Source of the DNA: Planctomycetota bacterium
GTDB taxonomy: Bacteria > Planctomycetota > Phycisphaerae > Phycisphaerales > Phycisphaeraceae
DNA length: 44,538 nucleotides
Reading direction: 5' to 3'
Assembly (NCBI GenBank): GCA_024279275.1
Contig: JAJRRS010000075.1
Location: 1-44,538, forward strand
A program made the position numbers and the translations under genes. The notes beneath the pieces were generated by a model. It did no database searches. It was not told the origin of the DNA and saw only the letters and a program-made list of their open reading frames with translations. This document shows, in pieces, positions 10,108 to 18,498 of this stretch (the stretch's first letter is position 1; each line of letters begins with the position of its first letter).

Positions 10108-10193
10108 GAGTGGGGTCTGGGGTATAGGGTCTGGGGTCTGGGGTCTGGATAAGAAGCTAACGGCTGATGGCTAATAGCTAACCGCTAAAAATT
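10108..10193. repeat. GGGGTCT tandem repeats plus inverted TTAGC repeat
   Basis: From about 10111 to 10147 the words GGGGTCTG and TAGGGTCTG recur in tandem. From 10151 follow GCTAACGGCTGATGGCTAAT and AGCTAACCGCTAA, the inverse of the repeat at 8836-8868. The block lies between two minus-strand genes and overlaps the end of the downstream one (10185). Confidence 0.5.
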
Positions 10194-11048
10194 AAACGCT
10201 CCACCTTCCCGCAATGCCAGGGGTTTGTCGAGGACTTCTTTGAGGATGATCGCCCTTCTTAGTTCATCACGCGACAGGTGTTTGCTGAAGTCCAGGCCAA
10301 TCGATTGAACCGATGAATCCGACCGGGGCGCAGCCTTTTGGCGCTGGGCGGGTTTGCTGGGTACGAGTCGGCGCGGCACGGATGAGGTTGGTTCGGGCAC
10401 GGGGACGGTTTCGTGGATCAGTTTGCCGCGTTGTCTTGCCTGGGTCTGGGCGCGTTGATGTGCCTGGGCACGCTGCTGCCGGGCTTGTTGTTTGGCCCGT
10501 TGTTGCGCCTGTTGTTGATTCTGCTGTTGGGCCTTCGCGGCCTGGCGTCTGCGCTCCAGTTCCGCCTGGCGCTGTTCCAGTGCTCGGCGTTGCGCTTCAT
10601 TGGGTATCTGTGAACCAGCCGGCCCCCCCGGTTCCCCCGGTTCCCCCGGTCCGCTTTGTGGACCTGCGCTTTGCGTGCGTTGTTCGTATTGTGCTTTAGA
10701 GCGGGCGCGGGCGATGCGTTCGGCCATCGTCATGTTCCCCGGACTCCCACCCCCGCCCCCGGATGCTCCCCCGGATGTTCCCCCGGATGCGCCTGCGGAT
10801 AAACCCCCGGATAAATCTGCTGAGGTGTTGGCTTGGGATCTTTGGCGTGACGCCTGCCTGAGCTGTTCGCGTCGGCGTGCGGCGAGCTGGTCGATGTCCT
10901 GAGACACCATGCCCTCGTCGCGCCTGCGTTGTTCTTGCTGGTTTTTTTTGGTGCTGGCGATCCATTTGCCGATGGCGGGTACGACAAACAGTGCAATCAG
11001 AACCCATGTGCCGATGTCGCCCAGGGTCAGTATCAGGCTGTGTTGCAT
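10185..11048 (-). CDS. Low-complexity Gln/Arg-rich membrane-anchored protein, unknown function
   Basis: The 287-aa product begins with one transmembrane segment (about residues 10-30, TWVLIALFVVPAIGKWI). The rest is cytoplasmic low-complexity sequence: a Gly/Ser block (SGGLSAGASGGTSGGASGG), a PGEPGEPGGPAG stretch, and a long Gln/Arg/Ala helix. The final 30 residues, with DELRRAIILKEVLDKPLALRE, are ordered and look conserved. That tail is a motif I associate with planctomycete proteins of unknown function. The Gly blocks are encoded by tandem CCGGGGG-type units (10624-10656 and 10739-10817 on the plus strand). It is separated by 69 bp from the ABC ATPase upstream on the same strand and may be co-transcribed. 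I cannot assign a role. Confidence 0.7.
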   Translation of the reverse strand: MQHSLILTLGDIGTWVLIALFVVPAIGKWIASTKKNQQEQRRRDEGMVSQDIDQLAARRREQLRQASRQRSQANTSADLSGGLSAGASGGTSGGASGGGGGSPGNMTMAERIARARSKAQYEQRTQSAGPQSGPGEPGEPGGPAGSQIPNEAQRRALEQRQAELERRRQAAKAQQQNQQQAQQRAKQQARQQRAQAHQRAQTQARQRGKLIHETVPVPEPTSSVPRRLVPSKPAQRQKAAPRSDSSVQSIGLDFSKHLSRDELRRAIILKEVLDKPLALREGGAFNF

Positions 11049-11117
11049 GGCAGGCTCACTTGGTCAATCGGAACGGGTTGGCTGATACGCATCGTCAGCC
11101 ATCAATCAGGCTGCACG

Positions 11118-12176
11118 TCATTCTATTGTATCGGCTGGATCAATCCAAAAAACGGGACGCGGATCATCGGCTGTCCCCGGTTTGGGGATCGGTGGGGCTG
11201 ACTCGCCTGTTTTATGCCTGTCGGGGGCGGGGGCGGGGGGCTGCATCTTCGTAAATCGCACGCCATAGACAGAACCCAGGAGTTTTGGCTGCAAGACCTC
11301 GTGCCAAGGCCCCGCCGCGACCAACCTGCCTTGATCCATCAGCCAGATGTCGTCGGCATACCTTGCGGCCAGATTCACATCATGCATCACCACCAACACC
11401 CCCAGTCCAGCCGGCCCCGGATTCCCCATCCGAGAACCCCTTGGATGCGTCGACGGTTCCCCGAGCTTCTCCGCTTCATGCTCCCCATCTTCGCCCCTCG
11501 CCAGTTGGATCAACAAGCGCATCGTCTGATGTACATGCCAAAGATCCATCCCCGATGCCGGCTCATCCAACAGCATCACACGTCCCGATCCCCCGGTTCC
11601 CCCGGTTCCCCCGGTTCCCCCGGTTCCCCCGGCTCCCCGGCTCCCCGCAGACTGCGCCACCGCCCGCGCTAACAACACACGCTGCTGCTGCCCGCCGGAT
11701 AGTTCAGCGAATACCCGGTGCTGTAGATCCGTCAGGTCGCATACACGCAAGGCATGCGCCACCGCGCCATCACGATCGCCTAATGCGTACCGCCCCATCG
11801 CCACGACCTGGGCTACCGTAAAGGCGAAACTCACCCCGCCTTTTTGCGGGACGTAACTCACCAGACCCGCCCGGTGCATCGGGGGCCAGGAAGACACCGC
11901 GCGGCCCGATAACTCGACCGTTCCCTCATCGGGATCAAGCTGGCCTAGCATCAGTTTTAGGAGTGTCGATTTCCCTGCGGCGTTTGGGCCGATCAATGCG
12001 CAGACGCGCCCCGGTCGTAGCTTAACCGTTACAGACCGGATAACCGGCATATCCGGCACATAGCCAAACGACACGCCCTGCAAACCTGCCACCGCGCCAA
12101 CCGCCCCGACATCGCCCGGGTGTGACGTGCTGAAACCCGCGTCGGTGGGCGGGGTTTGAGATTCGAGGTGAGGCAT
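11118..12176 (-). CDS. ABC transporter ATP-binding protein, iron-siderophore/haem/cobalamin type
   Basis: The 352-aa nucleotide-binding subunit has Walker A (GPNAAGKST), a Q-loop (YVPQKGG), the signature LSGGQQQRVLLARA, Walker B (RVMLLDEP) with the SGMDLWH D-loop, and the switch histidine in VVMHDVNLAARYAD. The sequence type (FTVAQVVAMGRY, QGRLVAAGPWHEVL) is that of FecE/HmuV/BtuD proteins, which energise import of iron chelates, haem or B12. It is about 90 residues longer than usual. One insertion before Walker B is a (GGT)n run encoded by five near-identical CCCCCGGTT units (11588-11643). A second insertion, EDGEHEAEKLGEP and following, precedes the H-loop. No permease or binding protein gene is in the window, so it is an orphan here and the substrate is open. 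Confidence 0.85.
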   Translation of the reverse strand: MPHLESQTPPTDAGFSTSHPGDVGAVGAVAGLQGVSFGYVPDMPVIRSVTVKLRPGRVCALIGPNAAGKSTLLKLMLGQLDPDEGTVELSGRAVSSWPPMHRAGLVSYVPQKGGVSFAFTVAQVVAMGRYALGDRDGAVAHALRVCDLTDLQHRVFAELSGGQQQRVLLARAVAQSAGSRGAGGTGGTGGTGGTGGSGRVMLLDEPASGMDLWHVHQTMRLLIQLARGEDGEHEAEKLGEPSTHPRGSRMGNPGPAGLGVLVVMHDVNLAARYADDIWLMDQGRLVAAGPWHEVLQPKLLGSVYGVRFTKMQPPAPAPDRHKTGESAPPIPKPGTADDPRPVFWIDPADTIE

Positions 12177-12337
12177 TTTTCGGTCTCTACCAGGGTCATA
12201 TGACGCAAGCGTATTGCGCTTGACGATTCCGCCGACACCTTCGTGCCGTTTGTGCCGATTCTACCTGTTTTCGGCTCAGGTCGGGCACTGACTTATCCGA
12301 TAAATTCTACGATCCCAGCGCTTTAAGGTATGTATAA

Positions 12338-14812
12338 ATGGTGCAGGAGAACTCACAACCACTGCCGACCGACCCCGTTGCCGATGACCCCGGCCAGGTC
12401 GAGAACCTGCTCAATGAGCTGGAAGATCGGTTGGGCCAACTCAAAAACTGGCAGAAGGAAAGCGACCAGCATATCGAGCTGGTCCGCCAGCAGTCCCTTG
12501 ACGCCAAGGCCCAGCAGGAGCAGGCCCAGCAACTCGCGGAAGAGAACGCGCAACAGAAGCTGGTTCTGGAAGCCACGCAGGCCCAACTCGAAGAGCGCCA
12601 GCGGCAATTAGACCAGGCACAGCAGCAGGCGGCCGATCAGCAGAAGCAGGCTGACGAGCAGCAGCGACAGACCCAGGAACTTCAGCAGCAAACCGAGCAA
12701 CGCCAGATCGAGCTGGACCGTTCGTATGCTGAACTCGAAGAAAATAAAAACGAAGCCCAATCTCTCGCTCAGTCCATTCAGGATAAAGCCAACCACGCCG
12801 CGGAGGAGCTGGAAAAAGCACAGGCTCTGCGTGATCAACTGTCTGGCCAGAAAAGTGAACTCGATGAGCAACGCGCCGAGTTTGGCCGTGAAGCCGCCCG
12901 GGCACAAGAACGTTCGCAGGCCAACGACACACTTAGCCAGGAGCTTGACGCTCAACACGCCAAGCTCGATCAGGCTGCATCGGATCTGGGTGCGCAGCGT
13001 GGGGAATTAAAGGAACTTCAATCACGCCTCGATCAACAGCAAGACGACCTGAAAATACAGCAGGAACAGTTGGCTACGAAAAGCGGAGAGCTTGCCAAGT
13101 CTCACGATCAAGCCGGCGAGCAAGCCGAGCAGGCCCGCCAGGAACTTGAAACCGCCCGCCTGGAGATCCAGGAACTCACCCAACGGATTGATCAATCCGA
13201 TACGGCCCGCGGTTCGCTTCAGGCCGAGTTGGATCAACGCGAAGCCCTGGCCAGCGAGCAAGGCGAACGCTCCCAAGACCTTGACAAGGTGAAACAAGAT
13301 CTCGATCAGGCGCAACAAGGCCTTGGCAAAGCCCAGGAAGATCTCAGCGAACGGCAATCCAAACTGACCCGCGACCAGCAGGCCCTTGAACAGTTGCGTA
13401 CTGAAACACAGCAAGCTCAACAGAAACTCGAAAGTCAGCAAAGCGAACACCTGGAACAAAAGTCGATCATGGACGAGCTTCAAGCCGAGCTGGAAGCGCG
13501 TGAGTCCGAGCTAATCGAACGCCTCAAGGGTGCCGAGCAACTCACCAAAGATGCGCAATCCGCCGACGCCGGCCTAGCCCAACGCATCAAGGAACTCGAG
13601 GCTCAAAGGGACGAGGCCAAAGCCAACCAGGCAAAACTCGATGCCGAGCACAAAGACCTGACCGCGAAAAACAGCGGACTTCTGGCTCAGATTACAGACC
13701 TGAAATCACAGAGCAAAGACCTCAGCCCAGAGAAAGAAGATCTGGACAAGCGTGAATCAGAACTCAAGGAAAAACTGGCAACCTTCCAGAAAACCCTCAA
13801 GCAGGGCAAAGACCAGCTCGTCAGTGAGCGTGAAAATCTCAAGCAGAAAGAGCAATATCTAGGCAAGCAGGCCCAGGAGCTTGAGCGTGAGAAGAACAAG
13901 CTCACCGGCCGGGCCGAGACGCTTCACGAAGCCGACGACAAGATCGCCAACCGACGCGACAAGCTCGCCCGTGCCAAGGAATCCCTGCACAAGCGGACGC
14001 AGAAGATTCAGGAAGAAGAAAAACGCATCGCCTCCAGCAGCGCGCAGTATGCCGGGCTGGCCAAAGAGCGTCAGATGCTTATGGAAGTCAAAAAATTCCT
14101 GGAGGTATCTGAATCCGAGATGATCAGCCGGTGGTCCACCAACAAGGCCACCTCACTGATCATCGGCGCGGTGATCGCTCTGATCTGTCTGGCCGGTTTC
14201 AGCTATGCCGTAGGCAACCAAGTCACCGAACCTACCTGGCAAGGCACCATGGCCATCCAACTCACGCTGCCCCAAGGCCAGGAACCACCCTCTAAGGACG
14301 AGTGGGCTGGCACCGCAAGACAAACCGTTCTGGGCGAGCCTGTCCTTAAAGAAACACTCGTCCAACTCGAGCAACGTGGCATCCGTCTTTTCAACAACAC
14401 CGCCGATTTCTCCGAACACCTCAGCACAAACCTGACCATCGCTGGCAAACCCGGGCAGATCGAACTGAGCTACCGCTCCACTGAAAAAAACCTGAGCGTG
14501 CCCATGGTCGAATCCATCGGCCGGGCCGTGGTCGGGTTCCAACTCTCACAGGACCGCCTGAACAATCGCAAAGATACCGTCAAGATCCTGCGCACCGCCA
14601 AGCGTCAGTCCGAACCCATCGGCGATGAAAGCCTGAAGATCGCTGGCGTCACCTTCACCCTCATCCTGGCATTCACTATGCTCACTTGGGTCGCCATGCG
14701 GATCTGGCTAAGACGCTCTCAGAAGATGTTCGGCATCGAGCACGCCAGCGACTTGGACGTCCTGGATTCGCCCGCCGCATGGTCGCCGCAAGGCAACGGG
14801 CCAGGCGAATAA
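12338..14812 (+). CDS. Giant coiled-coil inner-membrane protein with Wzz-like periplasmic part
   Basis: The 824-aa product has about 590 residues of uninterrupted heptad-like, Gln/Glu/Lys-rich coiled coil (repeated QAQQ, LEQ, ERQ words). A transmembrane helix follows at about 603-622 (LIIGAVIALICLAGFSYAVG), then about 140 residues outside, then a second helix at about 768-790 (VTFTLILAFTMLTWVAM) and a short tail. The outer segment reads VLKETLVQLEQRGI, then IELSYRSTEKNLSVPMVES and IGRAVVGFQLSQDRL. This resembles the periplasmic domain of polysaccharide chain-length regulators (Wzz/PCP), where a dP-A--N-la motif sits at the same point. The resemblance is my inference; the usual proline-rich TM2 motif is not obvious. 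No polysaccharide gene is adjacent. The coiled coil could also be structural, so the role is open. Confidence 0.75.
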   Translation: MVQENSQPLPTDPVADDPGQVENLLNELEDRLGQLKNWQKESDQHIELVRQQSLDAKAQQEQAQQLAEENAQQKLVLEATQAQLEERQRQLDQAQQQAADQQKQADEQQRQTQELQQQTEQRQIELDRSYAELEENKNEAQSLAQSIQDKANHAAEELEKAQALRDQLSGQKSELDEQRAEFGREAARAQERSQANDTLSQELDAQHAKLDQAASDLGAQRGELKELQSRLDQQQDDLKIQQEQLATKSGELAKSHDQAGEQAEQARQELETARLEIQELTQRIDQSDTARGSLQAELDQREALASEQGERSQDLDKVKQDLDQAQQGLGKAQEDLSERQSKLTRDQQALEQLRTETQQAQQKLESQQSEHLEQKSIMDELQAELEARESELIERLKGAEQLTKDAQSADAGLAQRIKELEAQRDEAKANQAKLDAEHKDLTAKNSGLLAQITDLKSQSKDLSPEKEDLDKRESELKEKLATFQKTLKQGKDQLVSERENLKQKEQYLGKQAQELEREKNKLTGRAETLHEADDKIANRRDKLARAKESLHKRTQKIQEEEKRIASSSAQYAGLAKERQMLMEVKKFLEVSESEMISRWSTNKATSLIIGAVIALICLAGFSYAVGNQVTEPTWQGTMAIQLTLPQGQEPPSKDEWAGTARQTVLGEPVLKETLVQLEQRGIRLFNNTADFSEHLSTNLTIAGKPGQIELSYRSTEKNLSVPMVESIGRAVVGFQLSQDRLNNRKDTVKILRTAKRQSEPIGDESLKIAGVTFTLILAFTMLTWVAMRIWLRRSQKMFGIEHASDLDVLDSPAAWSPQGNGPGE

Positions 14813-15017
14813 CAACGCCACAGGGCACTCCCCTATTCAAACACACTGCAGAGGGGCCGCCGGACCCGTACGGCTGATAAATCTGTAATTGCTTTCATAC
14901 ATTGCATTTACACATCACGGCAAGGCCTGGCAAAATAGCGGCTCGCCGGACAGAACGCCGTTCAGAGCCAACCCGGGGTACCCCCCGCTTCCAGTCATCA
15001 AAAACCCCCTCCCTGAG

Positions 15018-15045
15018 TTGACACCCACACCCAACTGGCTAAACT
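15018..15045 (+). promoter_or_regulatory. Promoter of rplM-rpsI, TTGACA-16 bp-TAAACT
   Basis: A perfect -35 TTGACA (15018-15023) and -10 TAAACT (15040-15045) with a 16-bp spacer lie 43 nt before rplM. The upstream spacer from 14813 to 15017 holds no gene that I can see. Confidence 0.65.
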
Positions 15046-15088
15046 GGTCGATTCGATTATCCAACCGCTAACTGACGGACATAAACCG

Positions 15089-15532
15089 ATGAATCGGCAG
15101 ACTTTCCACGCTAAAAACAACGAAGTTCCCCAGACTTGGCATCACGTCGATGCCACCGATCTAATCCTTGGGCGCATGGCCACACGCATCGCGGTCATCC
15201 TCATGGGTAAGCACAAGCCCGAATACACCCCGCATCACGATGTGGGCGATTTCGTGGTTGTGACTAACGCTGAGAAGATCAAGCTCACCGGCAACAAGCT
15301 CGACCAGAAGCTCTACCGGACCTTCTCGGGCCACCCCGGCGGGCAGAAGACCCGGACTTATCGCCATATGATCGAGACCAGGCCCGAGTTGCTCTTGGAA
15401 ACGGCTGTTCGCAAGATGCTGCCTAAGAACAAGCTCGCCTCCGCGATGCTCAAGAAGCTCAAGGTCTACGCAGGCCCCGATCATCCCCACCAGGCACAAG
15501 ACCCGCAGACATTGGAACTGCAATCCGCCTGA
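15089..15532 (+). CDS. rplM: 50S ribosomal protein L13
   Basis: L13 is an early-binding large-subunit protein and translational regulator of its own operon in other bacteria. The 147-aa product carries the family pattern throughout: [55 protein letters not shown], and the C-terminal [23 protein letters not shown] short N-terminal addition ([16 protein letters not shown]) is within the normal range. It lies 70 bp before rpsI, the standard L13-S9 order, with a good promoter upstream and a terminator after rpsI, so the two form a short operon. Confidence 0.97.
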   Translation: MNRQTFHAKNNEVPQTWHHVDATDLILGRMATRIAVILMGKHKPEYTPHHDVGDFVVVTNAEKIKLTGNKLDQKLYRTFSGHPGGQKTRTYRHMIETRPELLLETAVRKMLPKNKLASAMLKKLKVYAGPDHPHQAQDPQTLELQSA

Positions 15533-15602
15533 CCCCCGGCCCCCCGGCCTCTGAACACTAGACCCCGAACCTCAGACACTGACACACGAGACGCACACAA
15601 CG

Positions 15603-16145
15603 ATGCCTGAAAACGAAACCCCCGTCGCTGTTGCCGAAACCCCCGCCGCTGCGGAAGCCCCGGTCGCCCCGGAAACCCCGGCCGCCCCGGATGCTACTCA
15701 AGCACCGGAGGCCGTCGAGCAGGTACGCCCGCTGGGTGAGCCTGCCAAACCCGACAAGGGCGGCTTCATCTGGGGCACCGGCCGACGCAAGTCCTCCGTC
15801 GCTCGCGTCCGGATCAAGCCCGGCGATGGCAAGTTCCTCGTGAACAAACGCGATGTCAATGAGTACTTCTCCGAACTACAGCACAAGGCCGCATGCCACA
15901 AGCCTCTGGAAGTCACCGACACCAAAGGCAAGCTCGATATCCACGTCAATGTCCACGGCGGCGGCATCACCGGCCAGGCCGAGGCCATCTTGCTGGGCAT
16001 CGCTCGGGCCTTGAAAGGCTACGACCCGACTCTGGAAGCAACCCTCCGCAGCAACAACCTGCTGACCCGTGACCCCCGCCAGGTCGAGCGGCAGAAGCCC
16101 GGCCAACCCGGTGCCCGCAAGCGCTTCCAGTTCTCGAAACGCTAA
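15603..16145 (+). CDS. rpsI: 30S ribosomal protein S9 with long Ala/Pro/Glu extension
   Basis: S9 is a small-subunit protein whose C-terminal arginine reaches the P-site tRNA. Residues about 52-180 form a complete S9 (WGTGRRKSSVARVRIKPGDG, HGGGITGQAEAILLGIARAL, ending in FQFSKR). The first 50 residues are an Ala/Pro/Glu-rich extension (PVAVAETPAAAEAPVAPETP) absent from E. coli S9, which has about 130 residues. Its DNA contains four GCCCCGG-type units, related to the CCGGGGG repeat of this genome. Similar acidic extensions occur on ribosomal proteins in high-GC and planctomycete genomes, so the start at 15603 is credible. An inner start near residue 50 has no suitable codon at the right place. 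Confidence 0.96.
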   Translation: MPENETPVAVAETPAAAEAPVAPETPAAPDATQAPEAVEQVRPLGEPAKPDKGGFIWGTGRRKSSVARVRIKPGDGKFLVNKRDVNEYFSELQHKAACHKPLEVTDTKGKLDIHVNVHGGGITGQAEAILLGIARALKGYDPTLEATLRSNNLLTRDPRQVERQKPGQPGARKRFQFSKR

Positions 16146-16162
16146 ACCAACAACCCGATCAC

Positions 16163-16194
16163 AAACCCGTCACCCTGTTGGCGGGTTTTTTTTT
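16163..16194 (+). terminator. Rho-independent terminator of rplM-rpsI
   Basis: The stem AAACCCG (16163-16169) pairs with CGGGTTT (16182-16188), with a 12-nt loop, and is followed by an unbroken T run to 16194. It lies 17 nt after the rpsI stop. Confidence 0.85.
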
Positions 16195-16214
16195 ACCTGG
16201 AATAAAACACTTGT

Positions 16215-16243
16215 TTGAATTATTGACCTTATAGCGTCATACT
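16215..16243 (+). promoter_or_regulatory. Promoter of the DUF1569-TetR pair, TTGAAT-17 bp-CATACT
   Basis: The -35 TTGAAT (16215-16220) and -10 CATACT (16238-16243) have a 17-bp spacer and lie 30 nt before ATG 16274. As the second gene is a TetR-type regulator, this is a likely site of autoregulation. No clear inverted operator is visible within it. Confidence 0.5.
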
Positions 16244-16273
16244 GCCAATACACCCCGGACTGGAAAAATACCG

Positions 16274-16750
16274 ATGGTCAAGTCTAAAACAGCCGCCAAA
16301 CGACGAAAACTGCACTTCAACAGCCTCGATGACATCCTCAACGACGCCAAGACCGTCCTGGCTGCGGGGGAGGCGACCTGCGGGGGCTGGTCGGCCGGGC
16401 AGATCGTCAGCCACATCACGATCTTCGTTCACGGTTCCGTCGATGGTCTCCCCTTCACGCTCCCTTTGCCGGCGAGGATATTCGGCAGGATTGGGCGCGG
16501 GATTTTCCTGGCCCTGGGGTTCCCCAGCGGGATCAAGATCCCGGCAAGCATACCGCAGTCAATCAGGCATCCGGAAGATGTGACACTAGAGGTCGCGGTC
16601 GAGCGTCTGACCCAGGCGATCCACAAGGCCGAGCAAAAACGCATGAACGGCATCAGCCCACTGATGGGCAAACTCAATCACAAGCAATGGGTCAAGTTTC
16701 ACTGCCGGCACGCGGAGTTGCACTTCAGCTTCATGCGCCCAAGCGATTAG
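16274..16750 (+). CDS. DUF1569 (DinB-like fold) protein
   Basis: The 158-aa product matches the DUF1569 pattern. RRKLHFNSLDDILNDAKTV opens the first helix and GGWSAGQIVSHITIFVHGSV carries the histidine typical of DinB-like four-helix bundles. MGKLNHKQWVKFHCRHAELH provides the final conserved H-x2-HAELH site. DinB-like proteins bind a metal through three histidines, and H residues are present at these places. The substrate is unknown; related enzymes act on low-molecular-weight thiols or are stress proteins. The stop is 4 bp before the TetR gene start, so the two are co-transcribed and the regulator probably controls this protein. Confidence 0.82.
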   Translation: MVKSKTAAKRRKLHFNSLDDILNDAKTVLAAGEATCGGWSAGQIVSHITIFVHGSVDGLPFTLPLPARIFGRIGRGIFLALGFPSGIKIPASIPQSIRHPEDVTLEVAVERLTQAIHKAEQKRMNGISPLMGKLNHKQWVKFHCRHAELHFSFMRPSD

Positions 16751-16754
16751 GCCA

Positions 16755-17423
16755 ATGACCCAAGCCGCAAGCACACCTTCAACCAAGATGAACAGCACGC
16801 ATCGACGACTGCTTGACGCGGCTGTCCGCATCTTCGCCGAGCGCGGGTTCCGACGAACGACCGTGCGCGCTATATGTGAAGCAGCCGACGCGAACGTCGC
16901 CGCGGTCAACTATCACTTCGGGAACAAGGCCGCCCTCTACGACGCCGCCTTCGACCACGCCCGACTACGCTCCAACGAAGCCAACCCCTTCGTGCAGATG
17001 GACGAGGCAAGAAATTTCCACGCCAAGCAACCACCTGAGCGTCGGCTGTACCTCTTCATCCGCACGATGCTCGAACACCAGTTCCGCGATGGCAAGCCCA
17101 CCGACCTGACCCGCCTGATGACCCACGAGATGATGCAACCCACACCCGCACTGGACCGCCTGATCGAAGTCTCCGTCCGCCGGGTTCACGCGAATCTGGT
17201 CCAGATCATCCTGGACCTGTCACCCAAAGGCACAACCGACAAACAAGCCCATCGCTACGCCATGAGCGTCAGCGCCCAGTGCCACTTCCACCACCTCGCA
17301 CTACCGATGATCCAACGACTCGAACCCACGCAACGCTACACGCCCAAGGCACTGGACGACCTGGCGAACCACATCCATCGCTTCACACTGGCGGCGGTGC
17401 GCGGCGCCAACGACCCCGTTTAA
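16755..17423 (+). CDS. TetR-family transcriptional regulator (CerR-type C-terminal domain)
   Basis: The 222-aa repressor-type protein has an N-terminal TetR helix-turn-helix at about residues 17-63 (RRLLDAAVRIFAERGFRRTT, then ANVAAVNYHFGNKAALYDAA). The C-terminal part (MLEHQFRDGKPTDLTRLMTH, EMMQPTPALDRLIEV) resembles the DUF1956/CerR ligand-binding domain seen beside efflux and stress genes. It overlaps nothing but begins 4 bp after the DUF1569 stop, so it is translationally coupled and likely autoregulated from the promoter at 16215-16243. An internal ATG at 16791 (MNSTHRRLL) is an alternative start that would keep the whole DNA-binding domain. The ligand is unknown. Confidence 0.9.
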   Translation: MTQAASTPSTKMNSTHRRLLDAAVRIFAERGFRRTTVRAICEAADANVAAVNYHFGNKAALYDAAFDHARLRSNEANPFVQMDEARNFHAKQPPERRLYLFIRTMLEHQFRDGKPTDLTRLMTHEMMQPTPALDRLIEVSVRRVHANLVQIILDLSPKGTTDKQAHRYAMSVSAQCHFHHLALPMIQRLEPTQRYTPKALDDLANHIHRFTLAAVRGANDPV

Positions 17424-17425
17424 CG

Positions 17426-17520
17426 GGCGATCGCAGATCGCCGTGATTCACCCCTTGGCCTACACGCGGATCTACGATCCGCCGCTAAACAAAAAAGACG
17501 CGATTCGATTTTTGTTTTTT
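17426..17520. terminator. Three stacked hairpins between convergent TetR and rbsK genes
   Basis: GGCGATC/GATCGCC (17426-17432/17436-17442) and GCGGATC/GATCCGC (17466-17472/17476-17482) are two perfect 7-bp stems with 3-nt loops. An AT stem, AAACAAAAA/TTTTTGTTT (about 17487-17519), follows and ends in T runs on both strands. The last hairpin is the most likely bidirectional terminator. Confidence 0.55.
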
Positions 17521-17528
17521 CAATACGA

Positions 17529-18410
17529 CTATTCGTGTTGTGATACTACATTGCCAACCGGTATCGAATCCATCGCCCCGGCCTTTGATACGCACAGCGC
17601 GGCGGCGGTGGCTGCGGTTTTCAGGGATTGTTCGACGGAGTCGCCGACAGCGCGGCGGGCGAGGTAGTAGCCGATGAACGTATCGCCGGCGGCGGTGGTA
17701 TCGATGACGTCGGCTTGCACCGCAGGTTGGTGGATGGCTTCGTCGCCGCCTAAGTAGAGTGCGCCTTCTGAGCCTAGCGTGACAATCACTTCGCCACCGG
17801 TCATTCCCGTGAGTTTGGGCAGCATCTCCCAAGGGTCGGCTTCACCGCAGAGCGATTCGCCCTCGGTTTCATTAACGATCAACAGGGAAACTTTATCGAG
17901 CGGCCAATCGCGGACCTCGCCTGTCATCGGCGCGGGGTTCAGGCAGACGAACAGGCCACGGCCAGCGGCGGCGTTGATTAGAGCGGGGGCATCGTTGATC
18001 TCGTTCTGCAACAGAAGCAAATCGCCCTTGCCAAAGCCGGATAACGCACGATCTATCTGCTCGGCACCGATGGCACGATTCGCCCCGCCGTGCAGGAGGA
18101 TCGCGTTCTCACCCGAATCATCGACCTGGATCACAGCGTGCCCCGTTTTTATCTCGGGATCAATCTCGATCAACGAGACATCAACGCCGGCGTCTTTGAG
18201 TTTGAGTAACAGCCATCGCCCGTCTTCACCAATCCGGCCAGCGTGTGTCACAGCCGCACCGGCGCGGGCCAATGCGACCGACTGGTTGGCACCCTTGCCT
18301 CCTGCGAACACGTCCAGCGAAAGGCCCGCGATGGTTTCACCCGGACGGGCCATGTGATCCACACGGTGGACGTAGTCGATGTTCACTGAGCCGAAGTTGA
18401 GGATGCGCAT
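17529..18410 (-). CDS. rbsK: Ribokinase-like PfkB sugar kinase
   Basis: This 293-aa PfkB-family kinase should phosphorylate D-ribose at O5 with ATP. The N-terminal signature is NFGSVNIDYVHRVDHMARPG followed by DVFAGGKGANQSVALARAG, the ribokinase GGKGANQA box. The C-terminal signature is DTTAAGDTFIGYYLARRA, with the catalytic aspartate in AAGD; most ribokinases have GAGD. PAPMTGEVRDW and VNETEGESLCG fit the family. I chose ATG 18410 because the fold begins at MRILNFGSVN; an upstream GTG/ATG at 18461 only adds 17 unconserved residues that overlap the hairpin at 18456-18475. No ribose transporter or rbsD is adjacent, so nucleoside salvage is an alternative role. Confidence 0.88.
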   Translation of the reverse strand: MRILNFGSVNIDYVHRVDHMARPGETIAGLSLDVFAGGKGANQSVALARAGAAVTHAGRIGEDGRWLLLKLKDAGVDVSLIEIDPEIKTGHAVIQVDDSGENAILLHGGANRAIGAEQIDRALSGFGKGDLLLLQNEINDAPALINAAAGRGLFVCLNPAPMTGEVRDWPLDKVSLLIVNETEGESLCGEADPWEMLPKLTGMTGGEVIVTLGSEGALYLGGDEAIHQPAVQADVIDTTAAGDTFIGYYLARRAVGDSVEQSLKTAATAAALCVSKAGAMDSIPVGNVVSQHE

Positions 18411-18455
18411 GGGTGATATCGATGTGCGGGGGCGGTGGTTGAACACCTTGCGAAA

Positions 18456-18475
18456 CCCCATCCTTCCGGATGGGG
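18456..18475 (-). terminator. Hairpin downstream of the gyrB unit
   Basis: CCCCATCC (18456-18463) pairs with GGATGGGG (18468-18475) in a perfect 8-bp stem. Read on the minus strand the loop is GGAA and the stem is followed by TTT. It lies between the small protein gene and rbsK and may end transcription of gyrB and its neighbour or act as a processing hairpin. Confidence 0.5.
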
Positions 18476-18498
18476 CTATGCGGGCTACTTGAATGGGT

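Noticed and set aside
11588..11643. CRISPR array or tandem repeat locus
   Set aside because: Units are 9 bp with no spacers and lie in frame inside the ABC ATPase gene; this is a coding minisatellite.
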